From: Fontimonas thermophila
GTDB taxonomy: Bacteria > Pseudomonadota > Gammaproteobacteria > Nevskiales > Nevskiaceae
DNA length: 64,000 nucleotides
Direction: 5' to 3'
Assembly (NCBI RefSeq): GCF_900113085.1
Contig: NZ_FOOC01000008.1
Span: forward strand, 1-64,000
Shown here: positions 1 through 8,164 of the stretch, in pieces
Layout of the letters: every line of letters starts with the position of its first letter
How positions within the stretch are numbered: the first letter of the stretch is position 1
Made by a program: the position numbers and the translations under genes
The notes under the pieces: model-generated
The model's database searches: none
The model's input: the letters and a program-made list of their open reading frames with translations, nothing else
Told to the model about the DNA's origin: nothing

Positions 1-333
1 CACGGGGAGAGCGTACGCCGACCGGCAGGCATCAGTTCGATCAGCTCTGCGAGGAGCTAGGCATTGAGCATCGCCTGACCCGCCCAAAACACCCGCAGAC
101 CAACGGCATGGTTGAACGCTTCAACGGGCGCATCGCCGACATCCTGCGCACCCATCACTTCCATTCCGGCGAAGAACTTGAGGCCACCATCCTGCGGTAT
201 GTCTGGCTGTACAATCACCAACTGCCACAGAAAGCCTTGGGGCATGTCAGCCCCATCCAGGCCATGAAACAATGGCAGCGATCACACCCCGAACTGTTCA
301 ACAGACGTGTTACCAATCAGCCGGGACACGACA
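1..333 (+). mobile_element. Right end of an IS481-type insertion sequence
   Basis: The window opens inside a mobile element. It carries the 3' part of an integrase-core transposase and appears to end near 333. Read on the other strand, the last bases begin TGTCGTGTCCCGG, which fits the TGT-starting terminal repeats of IS481-family elements. Just after it, at 337, begins the signal peptide of an unrelated gene. The left end and any target-site duplication lie outside the window, so the exact boundary is inferred. Confidence 0.6.
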
Positions 334-365
334 GCTATGAAAACACGCAGCGCAGGGCTGTTTGA
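3..365 (+). CDS. IS481-family transposase, C-terminal fragment
   Basis: The frame is open from the first complete codon to a stop at 363-365. It shows the end of a DDE/RNase-H-fold integrase core: the block HPQTNGMVERFNG holds the third catalytic acid (the E of VERFN), followed by the family-typical WLYNHQLPQKALG and PIQAM stretches. The two upstream catalytic Asp residues are outside the window. The last ten or so codons run past the likely IS end at 333 into the start of the next gene, so the stop codon comes from flanking DNA or the IS edge is slightly further on. It acts on DNA in transposition; whether the full gene is intact cannot be judged. Confidence 0.8.
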   Translation, partial: RGERTPTGRHQFDQLCEELGIEHRLTRPKHPQTNGMVERFNGRIADILRTHHFHSGEELEATILRYVWLYNHQLPQKALGHVSPIQAMKQWQRSHPELFNRRVTNQPGHDSYENTQRRAV

Positions 366-1128
366 ACGCGCGTTTGTGCGCGTTGCAGTGGTTCTGGTCG
401 GTGTCGCGGGCCCGGTGCTGGCCCAGACCGATACGTTCGACCGGGTGATCGGTACCGTTGAGCAGACCCAGCGCGCGTCGGTGCAGTCGCAACAGCGCAT
501 CGACCGGCTGGACGACCAGACGCGGCAGATGCTGGAACGTTACCGTGCAGCGTTGTGGCAATCCCAGCAGCTCAAGGTCTATGCGGCGCAGATCGAGGAG
601 CTGGCCAAGACCCAGGCCAGCGAGCGGGAATCGCTGCAGCGCCAGCTCGCGGAGATGGAGCGGGTCGAGCGCGAACTGTTGCCGCTGATGCTGCGCATGA
701 TCGAGGGTCTCGAATCGTTCATCGAGCTGGATTTGCCGTTTCTGCGCGAGGAACGCCGAGGTCGCATCGCCGATCTGCGGCGCATGATGGCCGATCCCGA
801 GGTCGGTACTGCAGAAAAGTTCCGCCGCATTCTCGAGGCTTATCGCATCGAAGTCGAATACGGCAACACGCTGGGAGCCGAGCGTGTCGAGATCGACGGG
901 CAGCTGATGGATCAACTGCATGTCGGCCGCACGGCATTGTTCGCGCTGGCGCTCGATGGCGATAATGCGTTGCGCTGGGATGCCAGCCGCGCGGCCTGGC
1001 AGCCGTTGCCATCGCGTTACATCCCGGCGATACGCAATGGTTTGCGTATCGCGCGCGAAACCGCGGCGCCCAGCCTGCTCGTGCTGCCGATGCCGACGGC
1101 GACGGCCGCATCTGGAGAAACGCCATGA
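337..1128 (+). CDS. DUF3450 periplasmic coiled-coil protein of a TonB2-type system
   Basis: A protein of 263 residues with a signal peptide (about residues 1-28, ending near GPVLAQ), then a long helical, coiled-coil-prone region rich in Q, E, R and L, as in DUF3450 proteins. In Vibrio and other gammaproteobacteria a DUF3450 protein is the first gene of the TonB2 cluster, before ttpC; its precise role is unknown. I chose ATG 337 because it directly begins a clean signal peptide. An in-frame ATG at 307 lies inside the IS end. Only a weak GGGA precedes 337, and the native upstream region has been replaced by the IS. The stop overlaps the next start (ATGA). Confidence 0.8.
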   Translation: MKTRSAGLFERAFVRVAVVLVGVAGPVLAQTDTFDRVIGTVEQTQRASVQSQQRIDRLDDQTRQMLERYRAALWQSQQLKVYAAQIEELAKTQASERESLQRQLAEMERVERELLPLMLRMIEGLESFIELDLPFLREERRGRIADLRRMMADPEVGTAEKFRRILEAYRIEVEYGNTLGAERVEIDGQLMDQLHVGRTALFALALDGDNALRWDASRAAWQPLPSRYIPAIRNGLRIARETAAPSLLVLPMPTATAASGETP

Positions 1129-2483
1129 AACGTCGGTTTCTCGTGATTGGTCTGATCGGCATGGGGCTCGTCACTGCGGCACAGGCCCAGCAACCCAAAG
1201 GTCTCGACGAGCTGCTCAAGCAGGTGCGTGAGGCGCAAGTGCAGTCCGGTCGCATCAACCAGGAACGGGAGCAGCGCTTTTTGCGCAATAAAAACGAACA
1301 AGCGCAACTACTTGCGCAGGCCGAGGCTGAGCTCGCGGCAGCCAAGTCCCGTGCTGATGCCGCGCGTGCGCGCTTTGACGCTGCACAGCGCGACATCGCC
1401 GCACTCAAGCAGCAGTTGCAGGAACGCGCCGGCGATTACATCCAGGTGAACGCCGCCGTACGCCAGCTCGCGGGCGAGTTTCGCGCGCTGGCGGCCGATT
1501 CGCTGGTCACTGCGCAGTTCCCTGAGCGCATGGCTTTTCTGGACAAACTCGCGCGCAGTCCGGATCTACCAGGCGTCGGCGAGCTCGAAGAGCTGTGGTT
1601 TACGCTGCTGCAGCAGATGACCGAGAGCGGCAAGGTCGCACGCTTTGCCGCCGAGATCGTCGATGAGCAGGGTGCGCGCCGCAAGACCGAGGTCGTGCGC
1701 GTGGGCACGTTTACGGCGATGGCCGACGGCCAATACCTCGCGGTCAGCAATGACGGCACCCTGCTTACGGCGCTGGCGCGCCAGCCGAGTGGCGGCCTGC
1801 AGCGTCTGGCCAAGGATTTCGCCGCCAGCGATGAGCCGGTGGCGCCGATATTGGTCGATCCTTCGCGCGGCAGCTTGCTGTTGCTCGAAGGCGAAAAACC
1901 AAGCCTTAGCGAGCGCATCCGCCAGGGCGGTCTGGTTGGCTACGTCATTATCGCGATCGGCGTTGTGGGCCTGTCGATGGCATTCGGGCAGATGATTTAT
2001 CTGGAACTGGTGCGGCGACGCATGCATGCGCAGCTACGTGCGCTGCATGCTCCGCGTGACGATAACCCTCTCGGTCGGGTGCTGCGCGTGTTCAGCGATG
2101 ATCCCACACACCGCGACGACGATCCTGAATTGTTGGAACTGCGTCTGTCCGAGGCGGTATTGCGCGAGATGCCGCCGCTGGAGCGTGCGCAGTCGATTCT
2201 GCGCCTGTTCGTTGCTGCTGCGCCCCTGCTGGGTCTGTTGGGCACCGTCACCGGCATGATCGTGACGTTTCAGACGATCACGATGTTCGGCACCGGCGAT
2301 CCGAAGTTGATGGCCGACGGTATTTCACAAGCCCTGGTGACGACGGTGCAGGGGTTGGTCGTCGCGATTCCGTTGTTGTTCCTCAACTCGCTGCTGGCTA
2401 CACGCGCCCGCGCGCTGGTGCAAATCCTCGACGAGCAGTCCGCCGGTCTGCTGGCGCAGCGGCTGGAGGCCGCACGTGCTTGA
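1125..2483 (+). CDS. ttpC: TtpC-like MotA/TolQ/ExbB proton-channel protein with periplasmic domain
   Basis: A protein of 452 residues with three parts. A signal peptide (1-22, ending AQAQQ) is followed by a periplasmic coiled-coil region of about 240 residues resembling the preceding DUF3450 protein. The C-terminal part is a MotA/TolQ/ExbB channel with a membrane helix near residue 270 (VGYVIIAIGVVGL) and the family's APLLGLLGTVTGMI block. This matches TtpC, the extra inner-membrane component that Vibrio TonB2 systems need besides ExbB2 and ExbD2. It probably couples the proton gradient to TonB through its periplasmic part. It overlaps its upstream neighbour by 4 bases and the downstream exbB by 8, so the genes are translationally linked. 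Confidence 0.85.
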   Translation: MKRRFLVIGLIGMGLVTAAQAQQPKGLDELLKQVREAQVQSGRINQEREQRFLRNKNEQAQLLAQAEAELAAAKSRADAARARFDAAQRDIAALKQQLQERAGDYIQVNAAVRQLAGEFRALAADSLVTAQFPERMAFLDKLARSPDLPGVGELEELWFTLLQQMTESGKVARFAAEIVDEQGARRKTEVVRVGTFTAMADGQYLAVSNDGTLLTALARQPSGGLQRLAKDFAASDEPVAPILVDPSRGSLLLLEGEKPSLSERIRQGGLVGYVIIAIGVVGLSMAFGQMIYLELVRRRMHAQLRALHAPRDDNPLGRVLRVFSDDPTHRDDDPELLELRLSEAVLREMPPLERAQSILRLFVAAAPLLGLLGTVTGMIVTFQTITMFGTGDPKLMADGISQALVTTVQGLVVAIPLLFLNSLLATRARALVQILDEQSAGLLAQRLEAARA

Positions 2484-3009
2484 GCTGTTGCTCGACGGTG
2501 GTGTCTTGCCGATTGGCCAGTTCATGGCCGCTGGCGGATTCATGCTGTGGTGGATTTTCGCGGCAGCGACCGTGCTGTGGACGCTGATTCTGGAACGTTA
2601 CTGGTTTTTCTGGCGCATCTGGCCGCGGCGTAAGGCCGCGGTGCGCGCGCTCTGGATGGCGCGGCCGGAGCGCAGCTCGTGGAGTGCGCGGCGTATTCGT
2701 TCGGCGCTGATCTCGGCGCAGGTGGCGTCGATGTCGGCGACCCTGCCGTTGATCCAGATGATGATCTCACTCTGCCCATTGCTGGGCTTGCTCGGCACCG
2801 TGACCGGTATGATCGAAGTATTCGACGTCATGGCGCTCAAGGGCACCTCCGACGCGCGGGCAATGGCAGCCGGTGTGTCGCGTGCGACGATTCCGACCAT
2901 GGCCGGTATGGTCGTCGGTCTATCGGGTCTTTTGTCGATCAACCGTTTCCGCAAGCGGGTCAAGATCGAAACCGAGCGGTTGGGTGACGAGCTTGCTTAT
3001 TCCGGATGA
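2476..3009 (+). CDS. exbB: ExbB-type proton-channel subunit
   Basis: A 177-residue inner-membrane protein of the MotA/TolQ/ExbB family. A first membrane helix lies at about 18-37, then comes a short cytoplasmic region, then two C-terminal helices with the family block CPLLGLLGTVTGMIEVF. The length fits the short ExbB2 subunits of TonB2 systems rather than the roughly 240-residue classical ExbB. It should form the proton-conducting pentamer around ExbD that energises TonB. The start is GTG 2476, inside the end of the preceding gene. Confidence 0.88.
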   Translation: MLELLLDGGVLPIGQFMAAGGFMLWWIFAAATVLWTLILERYWFFWRIWPRRKAAVRALWMARPERSSWSARRIRSALISAQVASMSATLPLIQMMISLCPLLGLLGTVTGMIEVFDVMALKGTSDARAMAAGVSRATIPTMAGMVVGLSGLLSINRFRKRVKIETERLGDELAYSG

Positions 3010-3038
3010 GGGGCCAAGATCGTGGAGATGACTCGCGT

Positions 3039-3443
3039 ATGAAAGTCCACCGTCACGCCGCACCGCCGGAGGATACCGGCATCGATTTGACGCCGATGCT
3101 CGACGTCATCTTCATCATGCTGATTTTTTTCATCGTCACGACGACATTCGTGCGCGAATCCGGCATCAAGATCAACCGGCCGGCAGCGAAGACCGCGGTC
3201 AAGCAGGAGCAGACCAATATCCTGGTTGCGATTTCGCCGCAGGGTGAGATCTGGATCGACAAGCGGCGCGTGGACATTCGCGAGCTGCGCGGTCTGATCC
3301 AGAAACTCAAGTCGGAGAATCCGGAAGCTGCGGTCATCATCCAGGCTGACCGCGATGCCCGTGCTGGCCTGTTGGTCCAGGCGATGGATCAGGCGCGCCT
3401 CGCCGGCGTTCGCGATGTCGCCGTTGCTGCCCAGCAGCCATGA
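3039..3443 (+). CDS. exbD: ExbD biopolymer transport protein
   Basis: A 134-residue single-span protein. After a short cytoplasmic N-terminus comes the helix LDVIFIMLIFFIVTTTFV, holding the conserved membrane Asp (D22) essential for proton translocation in ExbD/TolR. A periplasmic domain with the usual beta-alpha pattern follows. I prefer ATG 3039 over the earlier in-frame ATG 3006 because GTGGAG (3022-3027) is well placed before it and the earlier start adds only a charged extension. It partners ExbB and the TtpC-like protein. Confidence 0.9.
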   Translation: MKVHRHAAPPEDTGIDLTPMLDVIFIMLIFFIVTTTFVRESGIKINRPAAKTAVKQEQTNILVAISPQGEIWIDKRRVDIRELRGLIQKLKSENPEAAVIIQADRDARAGLLVQAMDQARLAGVRDVAVAAQQP

Positions 3444-3450
3444 ACCCAGC

Positions 3451-3771
3451 ATGAGACCGGCGATCCAGCTCCGATTGGCGGTCTATCTCGCCGTTTTGCT
3501 GGGCGTGCTTGGTTGGATGCATGTGCGCACGCGCGCTCCGGCGCCGATCGACATCGTCGTCGGTGAGGGGCGCATCATGGTTTCAGGTGAGCCGCTGACG
3601 CTCGATGCGCTCGCATCCCATGTGTCACACGCGCGCCAGCATGATCCACGCCGCCAGGTGCGGATCAGCGTCGATGCCCGTGCACCGAGTATGGTGCTGA
3701 TTCCAGTGCTCGAAACGCTGCAGCGCAGCGGCATCGGCTTGGATGAAATTCAGGTGGTGGCAGACCCGTGA
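3451..3771 (+). CDS. Second, small ExbD-like protein lacking the membrane Asp
   Basis: A 106-residue protein with one N-terminal membrane helix (about 8-24, LRLAVYLAVLLGVLGWM) and a periplasmic domain. The pattern VRISVDARAPSMVLIPVLETL followed by GIGLDEIQVV resembles the ExbD/TolR periplasmic fold (VIIQAD...VLVQAMDQA in the upstream ExbD). Its helix has no acidic residue, so it cannot carry protons as ExbD does. It sits 7 bases after exbD and overlaps tonB by one base. It may be a structural or regulatory ExbD paralogue; that is inference. The ATG at 3451 is the only start that leaves a sensible N-terminus. Confidence 0.6.
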   Translation: MRPAIQLRLAVYLAVLLGVLGWMHVRTRAPAPIDIVVGEGRIMVSGEPLTLDALASHVSHARQHDPRRQVRISVDARAPSMVLIPVLETLQRSGIGLDEIQVVADP

Positions 3772-4472
3772 TGCGCTGGATCACAACGCCACTTGCGGCC
3801 TTGCTGGTCGCGTTCGCTCTGTTTCTGCTGATGCAGTGGCTGATCCGGCCGCCGCAGGAGCCGGAAGAGTTGCAGCGTGTTTTACCGGAGATCGAGATCG
3901 TGCGGCCGACACCAGAGGCCGAGCAGCAGCCGGATTTCGCGAGTCCGGATGCCGCGCCGCCACCGCCGCCGGCAGCTCCGCCGTCTCTCGCACGTCCCGA
4001 TCTGCCTGCACTGGAGATTCCTGCAATCAATGCCGTGCCGCTCGATGTCGGCCCGATCGCAGTGCCCACACAGCTGTCCGGTGGCGGCCCCAAGCTTGGC
4101 AGCAGTGGTGCGTTCGGGGGATTCGTCGGTGGGCGCGGAAGCGGCGCCGGAGGCGGCGCGGGAGGGGGGGGATACGGCACCGGTCAGGGCTTCAAGGGGC
4201 GCACCTTGATTCCGTTGTCGACGGCACGCCCGCAGATGCCGGAATGGGCCTGCAAACAGGGCATTCGTGGCTGGGTCGAAGTCGTCTTCACAGTCTTGCC
4301 GGACGGCAAGGTCACCAACGTCCGGCTGGTTGACGCCGATCCGCGCGGGGTCTTCGAGGCAGCGGCGATCGAAAGCGTCGCGCACTGGATTTATCCATCG
4401 TACCCCAAGGCTCGCGAAGTCAAACAGCGCGTCGAGATGGATCCGGCCGACTGCGCATACAACTGGCAATGA
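3771..4472 (+). CDS. tonB: TonB-family energy transducer with Gly-rich linker
   Basis: A protein of 233 residues. An N-terminal membrane anchor (about 2-22) is followed by a short Pro-rich stretch (60-75), a strikingly Gly-rich linker (about 103-141) and a C-terminal TonB domain (about 150-233) with the family signature GWVEVVFTVLPDGKV and an AAIESV helix. TonB spans the periplasm and transmits ExbB/ExbD energy to outer-membrane receptors. The small size and mid-operon position fit TonB2. Two Cys in the C-terminal domain (EWACKQG and PADCAY) could form a disulfide. A GTG at 3768 is an alternative start. No TonB-dependent receptor is encoded in the window. Confidence 0.88.
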   Translation: MRWITTPLAALLVAFALFLLMQWLIRPPQEPEELQRVLPEIEIVRPTPEAEQQPDFASPDAAPPPPPAAPPSLARPDLPALEIPAINAVPLDVGPIAVPTQLSGGGPKLGSSGAFGGFVGGRGSGAGGGAGGGGYGTGQGFKGRTLIPLSTARPQMPEWACKQGIRGWVEVVFTVLPDGKVTNVRLVDADPRGVFEAAAIESVAHWIYPSYPKAREVKQRVEMDPADCAYNWQ

Positions 4473-7042
4473 GAGGATTCCGGGGTTTTTGCCTGTGGAC
4501 TGTGTTGCTGGCGCTCGCGCCAGTGGCGGCCATACGCGCCGAGCAATACCGCAGCGAGACCCGCGAGCTCGATCAGGTGCCGGCGCCCGTCGAGCAAAAG
4601 AGCACCGAAGAGCTGCTGCGCACGACGACCGATCCGTATGCCAAGGCTTTGCTGCTGCGCGATCTCGCCGCGCAGGCCGCGCAGAGCGGCAACGTGGCCA
4701 AGGCAACTCAGTATCTGGAGCAGGCGCTGGCGACCAAAGCGTTGTCGGGCCTGGCCGTACAGCAGATGCGCGAGCAGTTGTCGCAGCTCTATCTGGCGAG
4801 TGGTGATTACCAGAAAGTGATCCCGCAGCTCGAGGCGCAGGTCAAAGCCGGCAACCCGCCGCCAGAGATTCTGATGGCGCTGGGATCGGCCTATCTGCAG
4901 CAGAAACGTTACAAGGATGCCTTGCCGTTGTTGCAGCAGGCAATGCAGCAAGCGGCTGCAGCCAAGCGTGTGATCGATCCTTCGTGGCGGCGTGCGTTGG
5001 CGGCCGCACTGCTCGCCACCGGACGCGACCGTGAGGCCTTGCCGCAGCTCGAGCAGCTTCTGAAGGAAGATCCGAGTCAGCGTGACGATTGGATGCGTCT
5101 GGTCGCGATTTACATCAAATCCGGTGACAAGGCGCGTGCCGCGGCGGTGCTCGAGATCGCCGGGCGTCTGGGTTTCCTGCAAAGCCGTGAAGAGCGGCTG
5201 CGTCTGGTCACGCTCACCGCCCAGCTTGGGGCCCCATTCGAAGCGGCCTCGACCCTGCAGACGATGATGGAACGGCGGGAGCTACCCGCCGACGCGGACA
5301 ACTGGAAACTGCTTGCCTCGCTATGGATCGCCGCGCGTGAATCCTCCCTGGCGTTGCGCGCGCTCGACGAGGCGCTACGCCTGGCGCCGTCGGCACAGCT
5401 GTATCAGCAGCGCGCGCAACTGCACATGGATCGCGAAGAATATCCAGAGGCCGCGCGTGCGCTCGAAGCGGCGATCCAGCGCGGTGCCACGGATGGTGCG
5501 ACGCTGATGGCGCTGGGCATGGCGCGTTACCAGCAGGCCGACATCGAGGGCGCCTTGCAGGCATTCCGGGATGCCCAGGCGCATGCTGGTTCGCGCAAGC
5601 TCGCACAGGAATGGATCAAGTATCTCGAATCCGGCAAGGCACGCGAGCAGGCTTTGGCCGCTGCATCCGAGCGGCGCCGCCGTGATGAGGAATCCATCCG
5701 CCTCGGTGGCCGGCTCGGCGGTGCGCCGATTGCGGTCGAGGCTTTGAAACGCTCCGCGGATGCTCCCCGCGCCCTTGCCGGCGGGTTGACACCGATCGGC
5801 GCCGAAGCCGCCGGCAATGCCGACGGCACGATTCCGCCCTGGACCGGAGGGCTTGCGCGCAACGACTGGCCTGCGGGATTCACCAAAGGACAGCGCCTGC
5901 AGGACCCGTTTCCACAGGACCGACCCTTGTTCACCATCACCGCGGCCAACGTCGCTCGCTACCGCGACCGTCTGAGTCCCGGACATCAGGCCTTGTTTGC
6001 GCGCTATCCGAGCTACTCGATGCCCGTCTATGCGACGCGGCGCAGCGTCAGTTATCCGCAGGCGATCTACGAGGCGAGCCAGGCCAACATCGGCCGCGCC
6101 AAGCTGCTCGGCTCGGATGCCTTGTCTGGCGCGAGACTCGGCGTGCCTTTCCCCAAACCGCAGTCCGGTGTCGAGATCATGTGGAACCACCGCACGCGTT
6201 TCCGCGGCAACTCGGTGGAAGTGCAGACCACGCAGGCTGTCGTCCCGCCCCGGGGCTCGCCGCAGTATCTCAAGCAGACCGAGCGTGTGTATTTCCGTTA
6301 CGGCAACATCGCCGATCCGGTCGATCTGTCCCAGCAGAACATCCTGCTTTACTACCTGACCTGGTTCGGCGCGACGCGCAACGAGGTCGATTTTCTTGCG
6401 CTGGTTCACGAGACGGCGAATTCGCTCGAGGATGCGCGCGACATCTGGGTGCTTCCGCCCAAAATCCGGCGCATGTTTCGTATTCCACCGGTGGGGTACG
6501 ACCAGCCGTTCCCGGGCGCGGAAGGCCTGATGTTCATCGACATGCTCGATATGTACAACGGCGCTTTCGATCGTTACGTCTGGAAGCTGATCGGCAAACG
6601 CGAGCTTTATATCCCCTACAACGGCTTCCGCATCAGCGATGGTAGCCGCACATACGCCGAGCTGCTCAAGCCCTACCATTTCGAGCAGTCGGCGACCCGC
6701 TACGAGCTACACCGCGTCTGGGTGATCGAGGCGACCGAGCGCGGTGGCAAGCGGCACAGCTTCGGCAAACGCACGTTCTACGTCGACGAGGACAGCTGGA
6801 ATATCGTGCTGGTCGAGAACGAGGATCACGCCGGACAGTTGTGGCGGTTCCAGGAAGGCCACCTGCTGCCGTTTTACGATATCCAGGCGGCCAATACCGC
6901 GCCGATGCTGGTGTACGACCTCAAGGATGGGCGCTACTTCGCGAGCCGGCTCTCCGCCGAGGACGATCCACCACGCTACGATGTGCCGATGCGCGAGGGT
7001 GATTTCTTGCCGGCGGCCGTCAAGGCCAAGTATGGAAAATGA
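4469..7042 (+). CDS. TPR-DUF1329 fusion protein of the TonB2-type operon
   Basis: One uninterrupted 857-residue frame made of two families. Residues 1-24 are a signal peptide. Residues about 45-400 are TPR-like helical repeats, the kind of exported TPR protein that closes TonB2 operons. From about residue 437 (LTPIGAEAAGNADGTIPPW) to the end is a complete DUF1329 domain, beginning with that family's usual mature N-terminus but without a signal peptide of its own. DUF1329 proteins are periplasmic or outer-membrane-associated and of unknown function; a relation to LolA/LolB-like folds has been proposed. The second DUF1329 protein at 18867 shares RYELHRVWV and FYVDEDSW. The start overlaps tonB (ATGA), so it belongs to the operon. 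The architecture is unusual to my knowledge. Confidence 0.82.
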   Translation: MRGFRGFCLWTVLLALAPVAAIRAEQYRSETRELDQVPAPVEQKSTEELLRTTTDPYAKALLLRDLAAQAAQSGNVAKATQYLEQALATKALSGLAVQQMREQLSQLYLASGDYQKVIPQLEAQVKAGNPPPEILMALGSAYLQQKRYKDALPLLQQAMQQAAAAKRVIDPSWRRALAAALLATGRDREALPQLEQLLKEDPSQRDDWMRLVAIYIKSGDKARAAAVLEIAGRLGFLQSREERLRLVTLTAQLGAPFEAASTLQTMMERRELPADADNWKLLASLWIAARESSLALRALDEALRLAPSAQLYQQRAQLHMDREEYPEAARALEAAIQRGATDGATLMALGMARYQQADIEGALQAFRDAQAHAGSRKLAQEWIKYLESGKAREQALAAASERRRRDEESIRLGGRLGGAPIAVEALKRSADAPRALAGGLTPIGAEAAGNADGTIPPWTGGLARNDWPAGFTKGQRLQDPFPQDRPLFTITAANVARYRDRLSPGHQALFARYPSYSMPVYATRRSVSYPQAIYEASQANIGRAKLLGSDALSGARLGVPFPKPQSGVEIMWNHRTRFRGNSVEVQTTQAVVPPRGSPQYLKQTERVYFRYGNIADPVDLSQQNILLYYLTWFGATRNEVDFLALVHETANSLEDARDIWVLPPKIRRMFRIPPVGYDQPFPGAEGLMFIDMLDMYNGAFDRYVWKLIGKRELYIPYNGFRISDGSRTYAELLKPYHFEQSATRYELHRVWVIEATERGGKRHSFGKRTFYVDEDSWNIVLVENEDHAGQLWRFQEGHLLPFYDIQAANTAPMLVYDLKDGRYFASRLSAEDDPPRYDVPMREGDFLPAAVKAKYGK

Positions 7043-7046
7043 GAAG

Positions 7047-7067
7047 AACCGAGGGGGCGGATCGGTT
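7047..7067. terminator. Weak hairpin between convergent genes
   Basis: AACCGA and TCGGTT can pair across a 9-base loop in the 27-base gap between the convergent TPR-DUF1329 and glycosyltransferase genes. The stem is only 6 bp and there is no long T-run, so a terminator role is tentative. Confidence 0.25.
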
Positions 7068-7069
7068 GT

Positions 7070-8158
7070 TCACGCGGCGCCGGGGGGCTGCCGGCGGGCG
7101 GTGCGCCAGGGACGGCGGCCGGGGATGTCGAGCGGATTCCAGTGCAATTGTCTGACCAGCTTGGAGACAGGCAGGGTATGGTGTGCCCGTTCCGCTGCCC
7201 GGCTGCGCCAGAATGGGCCCGATCCACGCCATGCGTCATATAGCGCGCGCAAGTAAGCGATGCGCGCAGCGGAATCACCAGCCAGCAAGGCCTTGAGCAG
7301 CGTCAACGATGCGTGACCGAGCAACGGTAACGGCAGCAGCGCCGACGGCATGTTCTTGATGTAGGTCCAGAGCAGGTTGCGGTAGCCGTGGTAAATCGCA
7401 AAAGGATGAACGCCGTGCGAGGTGGACGTGCTGCTGGCATGCAGGACGCAGGCATCGGCCACGTGCCAGCAGCGCAGGCCACGCAAATTGGCGCGAAAGC
7501 ACAGATCGACATCCTCCGCGTAACAAAAGAAGCGTTCATCGAAACCGCCGAGCGCGAGGAAATCGCGGCGACGGATCATCAGCGCCGCACCGCATACGCT
7601 GAACACGGGGCCGCTTGGAATGCGTTCGCGTCGTTCCAGATAGCGTTTACGCCAAGCCACGCCGAGCGCGGACACCTCGTCGCCCGTACCATCGAAGCGG
7701 TGCCGGTCGTGTGCACATAGCTGGGTGCAGCCGAAAATGGCATAGTCGGGCCGACGCTGCGCCTCGGCGAGTAGCCGTTCGAGCCAGCGGCGTAGCGGTA
7801 TTGCGTCTGGATTGAGCAGCACGATCCACTCGGTGGATGCGCGTTCTACCGCCCGGTTGTTGGCAGATGCGAATCCCAGATTGGTATCGGAGCGAATCAG
7901 TTCGACACGATCAAACGCGGCGCAGATGTCTGCGGAGGCATCAGTCGAGGCATTGTCGATGACCAGCGTCGCAAATCCCTGCACTGATTGCCGTGCCAGG
8001 CCGCGCAGCGCGCGTCCGAGCCATGGTCCGGAGTTATAGTTGACGATGACGACCGTCACCGTGGTCGCATCGATGTCATTGCGACCGGCTGTCCGTGCAT
8101 CCGCAGCAGTCATCGGTATGCCGCCCATCGACGAAGATCCGGGGCCGCACGGCGACAT
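7070..8158 (-). CDS. Family 2 glycosyltransferase (rhamnosyltransferase-like)
   Basis: A 362-residue GT-A fold enzyme. The N-terminal VTVVIVNYNSGPWL and LVIDNASTDAS are the nucleotide-sugar-binding start of GT2 enzymes. LLNPDAIP holds a DxD-like metal site, and GGFDERFFCYAEDVDLCFR is the acceptor/catalytic ED block typical of WbbL-type rhamnosyltransferases. It probably adds a sugar to a lipid-linked surface polysaccharide at the cytoplasmic membrane. It lies 6 bases after rmlB, so the two are co-transcribed; RmlB makes a precursor of dTDP-rhamnose, which fits a rhamnosyl donor, but the donor is inferred. In-frame ATGs at 8128 and 8113 are alternative starts; 8113 has GGGCGG ahead of it and begins closer to the conserved domain. 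Confidence 0.85.
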   Translation of the reverse strand: MSPCGPGSSSMGGIPMTAADARTAGRNDIDATTVTVVIVNYNSGPWLGRALRGLARQSVQGFATLVIDNASTDASADICAAFDRVELIRSDTNLGFASANNRAVERASTEWIVLLNPDAIPLRRWLERLLAEAQRRPDYAIFGCTQLCAHDRHRFDGTGDEVSALGVAWRKRYLERRERIPSGPVFSVCGAALMIRRRDFLALGGFDERFFCYAEDVDLCFRANLRGLRCWHVADACVLHASSTSTSHGVHPFAIYHGYRNLLWTYIKNMPSALLPLPLLGHASLTLLKALLAGDSAARIAYLRALYDAWRGSGPFWRSRAAERAHHTLPVSKLVRQLHWNPLDIPGRRPWRTARRQPPGAA

Positions 8159-8164
8159 GTCGAA

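Noticed and set aside
3006-3038. Upstream ATG start for exbD
   Set aside because: ATG 3039 has a better-placed GTGGAG and the standard short ExbD N-terminus.
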